A stretch of DNA of 64,000 bases, from positions 1,364,001-1,428,000 of the forward strand of contig NZ_JACDUR010000001.1 of NCBI RefSeq assembly GCF_013761175.1, in the 5' to 3' direction. The notes below the pieces were generated by a model, which made no database searches, was not told the DNA's origin, and saw nothing but the letters and a program-made list of their open reading frames with translations. Each line of letters opens with the position of its first letter. Position 1 is the first letter of the stretch. The translations under genes were made by a program, and so were the position numbers. The DNA comes from Nonomuraea soli (GTDB lineage Bacteria; Actinomycetota; Actinomycetes; Streptosporangiales; Streptosporangiaceae). Below, piece by piece: positions 59,325 through 64,000 of this stretch.

Positions 59325-59732
59325 TCACACGGGGACGGCTTCCTGATCGCCGGAAGCCAGGATCGTGAAGCCGACCTCGGCGGGCTGCCGCAAGGAATTG
59401 TGCACGGTGCAGTGTTCGATGACCGCCTCGAAGGACCTGCGCAATCCCGGCGGGAGCCCGGGCGCGTGCACCTCGAGGTCGATCCGGCCGACGCGTTGCG
59501 GGTTGTCGGCCATCTCGTAGCGGGCGGTGACCGACAGTCCCGAAGGCAGCTGCCGCCTGCGCAGGTAGCGCACCGCGTAGAGGGCCACGCACGAGGCCAG
59601 TGCGCCGACGAAGAGCTCGACCGGGGTGGGCCCGCTGTCCAGCCGAGGCTGGTCGGTCCGCACGACGTGGTCGCGGATGTCGATGTCGAAGCTGTCGCCG
59701 CCTTGCCAGAGGACTTCGATGTTCTCGCTCAT
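59325..59732 (-). CDS. OsmC-family peroxide/thiol protein
   Basis: A 135-aa protein with the OsmC pattern: DSGPTPVELFVGALASCVALYAVRYLRRR with the first active Cys in ASCVA, and a second Cys in EHCTVHNSL. Ohr/OsmC proteins reduce organic hydroperoxides. The ATG at 59732 lies exactly 6 nt after a box-promoter hexamer; a GGAGG is further up. It is convergent with the dehydrogenase gene (3-bp gap) and divergent from a USP gene. Confidence 0.9.
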   Translation of the reverse strand: MSENIEVLWQGGDSFDIDIRDHVVRTDQPRLDSGPTPVELFVGALASCVALYAVRYLRRRQLPSGLSVTARYEMADNPQRVGRIDLEVHAPGLPPGLRRSFEAVIEHCTVHNSLRQPAEVGFTILASGDQEAVPV

Positions 59733-59738
59733 GGCCCC

Positions 59739-59781
59739 AGCCTCCGCCGCCGGGCGCAGCCGTAGTAGGGCCGTTCGGCGC
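59739..59781 (-). promoter_or_regulatory. DevR box and -10 of the OsmC gene
   Basis: GGGCCGTTCGGCGC (59768-59781), GAGGCT (59744-59739) after 23 bp, and the ATG at 59732 after 6 nt. Leaderless. Confidence 0.74.
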
Positions 59782-59788
59782 ACCGCCG

Positions 59789-59831
59789 GGGGATAACGGC
59801 CCTAACCCTGGAGCTCCCGCCTTGCGATCGT
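59789..59831 (+). promoter_or_regulatory. DevR box and -10 of the USP pair
   Basis: GGGGATAACGGCCC (59789-59802; arms conserved, centre divergent), GATCGT (59826-59831) after 23 bp, and the ATG at 59838 after 6 nt. It starts 21 bp from the OsmC box. Confidence 0.7.
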
Positions 59832-59837
59832 AGAGAT

Positions 59838-60671
59838 ATGAGCGAAATAGGAGTTTTGGTGGGCTATGACGGCTCTGCCGCGGCCGAGCGCGCCGCCCAG
59901 TGGGCCGTCGCCGAGGCGATCGGCCGCAGGCTGCCCCTCACGCTCTGCCGGGGGTGGAAGTGGCCCTATCCGAAGTGGCCCGGCGAGCGAATCCCGGAGG
60001 ACCTCGCGGCACGCATGCCCCAGCGCGTGCTGGACGGCCTGGCCGGCCGGCTGCGCAGGAGCCATCCCCTTCTGGACGTCGGCACGATCCTGGAACGCGC
60101 CTCGTCGGCGGCGCTGCTCGCCTCGCTGAGCGAGCACGCGGACCTCCTCGTGGTCGGAGCACGGCGCGGCTCACTGGGCGCCCGCGTCGCCACCGGCGCG
60201 CCCTGCCCGGTGGTGGTCGTGCGCGGCGAGTCCAGCGGACCCGTCGTGCTCGGCTTCGGTGCTTCCTACGAGGCGATGAGGCTGGCGGCCGAGGAAGCGG
60301 TCCTTCGCCAGGTCCCCCTGAAGGTCCTGGTCGCGGGCGCCGACGATCTCACCCGATCCCAGCGCAGCGGCTGGGCGTGGAGCGAGCTGCAGCACTGGCG
60401 GCACCACTACGCACAGCTCCAAGCCGACGTCGAGACCGTCGGCCGTGCTCCGAAAGCCGCCCTGCTCGAGGCCTCGTGGCAGGCAGGGCTCATCGTCGTG
60501 GGCTCGTCCGGACCGATCAGCCGGACCCTCGTCCGGCATGCCGCCTGCCCTGTGGCGATCGTCGGCAGAGTGAGGACCGAAGTCCTGCCCGACCAGGACC
60601 AACGGCCATGGGCCGGTCGACCGGCGGCCGGTGTCATGGAGCCGACACACCAACGAAGGAGAGCGTCATGA
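59838..60671 (+). CDS. universal stress protein
   Basis: A 277-aa protein. The first UspA domain starts IGVLVGYDGSAAAERA and has GARRGSLGARVATGAPCPVVVV, a variant of the ATP loop. The second is weaker (VVLGFGASYEAMRLA ... IVVGSSGPISRTLVRHAACPVAIVG). The start agrees with the leaderless promoter; no SD is seen. ATGA overlap couples it to the next USP gene. Confidence 0.9.
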   Translation: MSEIGVLVGYDGSAAAERAAQWAVAEAIGRRLPLTLCRGWKWPYPKWPGERIPEDLAARMPQRVLDGLAGRLRRSHPLLDVGTILERASSAALLASLSEHADLLVVGARRGSLGARVATGAPCPVVVVRGESSGPVVLGFGASYEAMRLAAEEAVLRQVPLKVLVAGADDLTRSQRSGWAWSELQHWRHHYAQLQADVETVGRAPKAALLEASWQAGLIVVGSSGPISRTLVRHAACPVAIVGRVRTEVLPDQDQRPWAGRPAAGVMEPTHQRRRAS

Positions 60672-61516
60672 TCGTGGCCGGAGTCGACGGCTCGCGTGCC
60701 GGGCTGGAAGCGGTGGCGTGGGCCGCCAGGGAAGCGCGCCTGCGTGACGTGCCGCTCCGCGTCGTGCACGCGATGCCGCGATGGGTCCTGGAGAACCGCA
60801 CCGGGCACTATCAGCAGGTCGCCGCATGGATGCGTGACGGTGCCCGATCGGTCGTGGAAGCAGGGCTCGACCGGGCACGCCGTGAGGAGCCGAAGGTGAC
60901 CGCCGACTCGGCCTTCCTGCCGGGCGATCCCCGCCAGGCCCTGATCGAAGCGGCGCGCGACGCCGAACTGCTCGTCCTCGGCAACCTGGGCCTGGGCGGC
61001 ATCCGCGGCCTGCTCGTCGGCTCCGTGGCGTACGGCGTGGCCGGGCACGCGCCCTGCGACGTCGTCATCGTGCGCGACCTGCCGTCACGGCCGCACGCTG
61101 AGGTGGTTGTGGGCGTCGACTGCTCGGATGCCATGACCAAGGAGCTCGGATTCGCCTTCGCCGAGGCTCAGCTGCGCGGTGCCCGGCTGCGGGCCGTGCA
61201 CGCCTGGCGGTGGTTGGAGGCAGGCGGCGGCTTCATGCCGGTGCCCGACGACTTCGACGACGAGCGGGCCGAGACGCGGCGGCTCGCGGAGACCCTCGCC
61301 GGCTGGCAGGAGCGTCACCCCGACGTCGAGGTGGTGCGGGAGGTCGTGAGAGGCCACCCCGCAGAGGTGCTGCGGCAGGCGGCCGAGCACGCCGACCTGC
61401 TCGTGGTCGGCTCGCACGGGCACGCGGAGTTCGCCGGGCTGGTGTTCGGCTCGGTGAGCCAGGCCATGGTGCATCACGCCCCCTGCCCGCTGGCCGTCAT
61501 CCGCACGCGCCGATGA
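60668..61516 (+). CDS. universal stress protein (tandem UspA domains)
   Basis: A 282-aa protein. Domain one begins VAGVDGSRAGLEAV with loop GNLGLGGIRGLLVGSVAYG; domain two has VVGVDCSD and GSHGHAEFAGLVFGSVSQ. GAAGGAGAGCGTC precedes the ATG inside the previous gene's end. It is the fifth USP of the window. Confidence 0.93.
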   Translation: MIVAGVDGSRAGLEAVAWAAREARLRDVPLRVVHAMPRWVLENRTGHYQQVAAWMRDGARSVVEAGLDRARREEPKVTADSAFLPGDPRQALIEAARDAELLVLGNLGLGGIRGLLVGSVAYGVAGHAPCDVVIVRDLPSRPHAEVVVGVDCSDAMTKELGFAFAEAQLRGARLRAVHAWRWLEAGGGFMPVPDDFDDERAETRRLAETLAGWQERHPDVEVVREVVRGHPAEVLRQAAEHADLLVVGSHGHAEFAGLVFGSVSQAMVHHAPCPLAVIRTRR

Positions 61517-61676
61517 ACGGCCGTACCCGGCCGGGAGCCGCCTCGACGGCCCCGGCCGGTCGGCGTGATTCAGCCCGCCTGTGCCAGATATGGCCGCCGC
61601 CCTCGTGCCGCTTGCCAGCAATGGACGGCCCCGCGGCCAGGAGCGACGAAACCCGAGTCCAACGTCCCGCCGGGAC

Positions 61677-61720
61677 ATGCCGATGGTCCCTCGATCCGGA
61701 CGCCCGGCAGGTGCGACGGT
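61677..61720 (+). promoter_or_regulatory. DevR-like box and -10 of the second sigma factor
   Basis: ATGCCGATGGTCCC (61677-61690) differs from the pflB box at two positions. GACGGT (61715-61720) follows after 24 bp and the ATG at 61727 after 6 nt. The rest of the 210-bp gap from 61517 holds a GC-rich inverted repeat (about 61525-61560), possibly a terminator, and nothing else recognised. Confidence 0.65.
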
Positions 61721-61726
61721 GATCAC

Positions 61727-62422
61727 ATGAACACACCCCTGCTGAACGCGGAAGAAGAAGTCGCCCTCGCCAGGCGCATCGAGGCGGGCCTGTACGCCGA
61801 GCACCTCCTCGAAACCCGAGGTCACGATCCCGATCTGGAGGCGGTCGCCGCGGACGGCAGGGCCGCGCGCGAGCGCATGATCTGCGCGAACCTGCGGCTG
61901 GTGATGTCGGTCGCGAAGCGGTACGCCCATCGAGGGCTGCCCTTCGCCGACGTGGTCCAGGACGGCAACGTCGGCCTCATCCAGGCCGTCGAGCACTACG
62001 ACCACACGAGGGGGACCCGGTTCTCCACCTGTGCGACGTGGTGGATTCGCAAGGCGATCCTGCAAGGGCTGGAGCGGGCGAGGACCATCCGCATCCCTCC
62101 GCACCCGGTGCGGGCGCCGTGGGCGTGCGTGACCCTCGACATGACCCTGGGCGAGGTGCTCGCCGATCCCGACGTCAAGAGCACCGAGCAGATCGTGGAG
62201 AACCACCTGCTGCACGACTCGCTCCTCCCGGCGGTGGACACGCTGGCGCCCCGGCAGGCCCTGATCATGCGCATGCGGTTCGGCTTGGACGGGCACGCGC
62301 CCCGCACACGACGTCAGGTCGCCACCGAGCTCGGGCTCACTCCGACGTGGGTCCGCTCCCTGGAGCAGGAGTCCCTGGCGTGGTTGCGGCGCCGTCCTGA
62401 GGTGTATCAGCTGGCCGGTTGA
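61727..62422 (+). CDS. reduced sigma-70 family factor lacking region 3
   Basis: 231 aa. Region 1.2 is only partial (LLNAEEEVALARRIEAG). Region 2 is intact (NLRLVMSVAKRYAHRG, DVVQDGNVGLIQAVEHYDHTRGTRFSTCATWWIRKAI). After RARTIRIP the sequence passes in about 30 residues to region 4 (about 168-228: LAPRQALIMRMRFGLDG, TRRQVATELGLTPTWVRSLEQESLAWLRR), so the roughly 60-residue region 3 of group 2 sigma factors is missing. Region 2 resembles the sigma factor at 14459. The start at 61727 matches a leaderless promoter. Its end overlaps the SulP gene by 86 bp, tail to tail. Confidence 0.85.
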   Translation: MNTPLLNAEEEVALARRIEAGLYAEHLLETRGHDPDLEAVAADGRAARERMICANLRLVMSVAKRYAHRGLPFADVVQDGNVGLIQAVEHYDHTRGTRFSTCATWWIRKAILQGLERARTIRIPPHPVRAPWACVTLDMTLGEVLADPDVKSTEQIVENHLLHDSLLPAVDTLAPRQALIMRMRFGLDGHAPRTRRQVATELGLTPTWVRSLEQESLAWLRRRPEVYQLAG

Positions 62423-64000
62423 GATAGGCGTCGACCGCGGTTGGCAGGGTCGGGAACAGCCGCTCCTCGCCGATCGAAGCCGTCAGGCCGTAGGCGTCGA
62501 GCGCCGTCCGCAGATCCTGCTTGACCCTGGCCATGGCGAAGACGACCCCTTGCCGATCCAGCTCGGCCCGCAGCGACTCGAGCGCGTCGAGCGCGGTGAT
62601 GTCGACCTCGACGTTGGCCTCGACGTTGAGGACGAACCACGACGTTCCGGGGGAGAGCGCGGCCAGCGCGCGGCGCCGGAAGTCCTGGGCGTTGGCGAAG
62701 AAGAGCGGGGAGTCGTAACGGTAGACGACCAGGCCCGGAACGGTCTTGGCCGACGGGTAGTCGTCGATGTCGTGCATCCCGGCCAGCCCGGGGACGAGCC
62801 CCTGGACGGCGTCGTGGGGGCGGGCGATGCGGTGGAGCATCTCGGCGACCGACAGCGCGACCGCGAGCAGGATGCCGTACAGGATGTCGAAGACCAGCAC
62901 GCCGGCGGCGGCCGCCAGCGCGAGCAGCAGCTCGCTGCGGCGGAAGGAGGCCAGGCGGCGGAAGGCCGGCAGGTCGATGAGCCGGATCGCGGCGTACACG
63001 ACGATCGCGCCGAGCGCGGCCGTGGGGAAGTCGGCCAGCAGCGGCCCGGCGAACAGCAGCACCGCGACCACGCCCGCCAAGGCGACGAGTGAGTAGCGCT
63101 GGCTGCGGGCGCCCGCGGCGTCGGCCAGCGCGGTACGGCTACCGCTGCTGCTGACCGGGAAACCCTGCAGCACCCCGGCGCCCAGGTTGGCCGCGCCGAG
63201 CGCCAGCAGTTCCCGGTTGGCGTCGACCTCCTGGCGGTGCCTGGCGGCGAACGAGCGTGCGGTGAGCACGTTGTCGCTGTAGCCGACGAGCAGCAGGCCC
63301 AGTGCGGGCAGCAGCAGTGCGGGCAGGTCGCCTGGGGCGGGAAGCGCGGGCGTGGGCAGGCCGGAGGGAATCTGCCCGACCACCTTGATGCCGAGGTCAT
63401 CCAGGCCGAAGAGAGTGACGCAGGCGGTGGCCAGCAGGACGGCGAGCAGCGGGCCCGGCAGGCGCGGGAGTTTCCACTGGAGCAGGAAGAGGAAGGCCAG
63501 CACGGCGAAGGCCATCAGCAGTGTGGGCAGATGGAGTCCGGGAAGGTCACGCGCGAAGCCGATCAGGTCGTAGCCGTCCATCGGAACGCCGGTCAGCTTG
63601 CCCAGCTGGCCGAGGATCATGATGATCGCGACGCCGGTCAGATAGCCGACCAGGATCGGCCGTGACAGCAGGTCGGCGACGAAGCCGAGTCGCAGCAGCC
63701 AGGCCACCAGGCAGAGCAGGCCGGCGACGATCGCCAGCGCGGCGGACAGGACCGCGTAGCGGCCGGGATCGCCGGCCGCCAGGGGCGCGACCGCCACCGC
63801 GGTCATGAGCGCGGTGGTGGACTCGGGGCCGACCGACAACCGGCTCGAGGACCCGAGGAGGGCGTACAGGGCGAGCGGGGCGAGTGCCGCCCACAGGCCG
63901 GCGACCGGAGGCAGGCCCGCCACCGTGGCGTAGGCCATCACCTGGGGGACGAGGTAGGCCGCCACGGTCAGCCCGGCCAGGAGGTCGCCGCGGAGTGGGC
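62337..64000 (-). CDS. SulP-family anion transporter with STAS domain (5' end outside window)
   Basis: At least 554 residues are visible, running off the right edge. The first visible residues read PLRGDLLAGLTVAAYLVPQVMAYA, the start of the SulP membrane domain, so only a few codons are missing. About 10-12 helices are followed by a C-terminal STAS domain (about the last 130 residues: GLVVYRYDSPLFFANAQDFRRRAL, WFVLNVEANVEVDITALDALESL). SulP proteins carry sulfate, bicarbonate or other anions. A Pro/Gly/Thr-rich tail follows STAS. Its 3' end overlaps the sigma factor gene. Confidence 0.93.
   Translation of the reverse strand, partial: PLRGDLLAGLTVAAYLVPQVMAYATVAGLPPVAGLWAALAPLALYALLGSSSRLSVGPESTTALMTAVAVAPLAAGDPGRYAVLSAALAIVAGLLCLVAWLLRLGFVADLLSRPILVGYLTGVAIIMILGQLGKLTGVPMDGYDLIGFARDLPGLHLPTLLMAFAVLAFLFLLQWKLPRLPGPLLAVLLATACVTLFGLDDLGIKVVGQIPSGLPTPALPAPGDLPALLLPALGLLLVGYSDNVLTARSFAARHRQEVDANRELLALGAANLGAGVLQGFPVSSSGSRTALADAAGARSQRYSLVALAGVVAVLLFAGPLLADFPTAALGAIVVYAAIRLIDLPAFRRLASFRRSELLLALAAAAGVLVFDILYGILLAVALSVAEMLHRIARPHDAVQGLVPGLAGMHDIDDYPSAKTVPGLVVYRYDSPLFFANAQDFRRRALAALSPGTSWFVLNVEANVEVDITALDALESLRAELDRQGVVFAMARVKQDLRTALDAYGLTASIGEERLFPTLPTAVDAYLNRPADTPQDGAATTPGTPAPGSGPTSE

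Noticed and set aside
1..64000. CRISPR arrays, tRNA/rRNA genes, transposases, prophage genes
   Set aside because: No regularly spaced repeats, cloverleaf-like segments, rRNA-like stretches or transposase/integrase motifs were seen. The short box repeats are irregularly spaced regulatory sites.

Overview
The window is high-GC actinobacterial DNA. Composition, codon use, the DevS/DevR-type two-component pair, Acg-like nitroreductases and Rv1733c/DUF1918-type proteins point to a soil actinomycete of the Streptosporangiales/Streptomyces kind. That placement is an inference; no rRNA or other taxonomic marker is present. There are no tRNA genes, insertion sequences or CRISPR arrays.

Almost the whole window is one hypoxia/dormancy island, equivalent to the mycobacterial DosR (DevR) regulon. 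A 14-bp imperfect palindrome close to GGGACCAAAGTCCC, the classic DevR/DosR box, recurs more than 20 times, nearly always ahead of a gene or operon. In most cases a hexamer ending in T lies 23 or 24 bp downstream of the box. In 14 genes the start codon then follows after exactly 6 or 7 nt, which implies leaderless mRNAs. The sensor kinase (8536-10206, with the DevS-type heme histidine context) and the NarL-type response regulator (10657-11298, with a box of its own) are both encoded here.

Layout. 1-8.5 kb: acetyl-CoA synthetase (ADP-forming)/GNAT fusion, two Acg-like nitroreductases, a P2-type cation ATPase, a universal stress protein (USP) and DoxX copy 1. 8.5-17 kb: DevS/DevR pair, PNPOx protein, pyruvate formate-lyase with its activase, a sigma factor, a 29-aa membrane peptide, GAF and CBS proteins. 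16.9-22.1 kb: a box-free block (MarR regulator, CocE/NonD hydrolase, epimerase, flavin monooxygenase, DUF998 protein), part of it flanked by a 19-bp direct repeat. 22.1-25.2 kb: small box-controlled proteins, HTH-PNPOx, USP, CBS-BON. 25.2-35.5 kb: hypFCDE facing a CBS-BON/hydBGDA operon for a group 3b-like [NiFe] hydrogenase with its protease. 35.5-38.3 kb: divergent gpsA/gap with paired boxes. 38.3-42.6 kb: DoxX copy 2 and four GAF(-ANTAR) proteins. 42.7-47 kb: FtsH, DedA, Rv1733c-like, DUF1918, YtfJ/GerW-like and small membrane proteins. 47-58.2 kb: USP, two ABC exporters, a P1B ATPase fused to a hemerythrin domain, and an amino-acid permease/ornithine carbamoyltransferase/carbamate kinase operon. 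58.2-64 kb: glutamate-type dehydrogenase, OsmC, two USPs, a reduced sigma factor and a partial SulP transporter.

Taken together the genes describe energy and redox survival without oxygen. Pyruvate formate-lyase plus ADP-forming acetyl-CoA synthetase yields ATP from pyruvate. Ornithine carbamoyltransferase plus carbamate kinase yields ATP from citrulline. The NAD(P)-linked hydrogenase vents or recovers reductant. gap and gpsA balance triose phosphate and NADH. USPs, CBS proteins, nitroreductases, OsmC, FtsH and the sigma factors handle stress and reprogramming.
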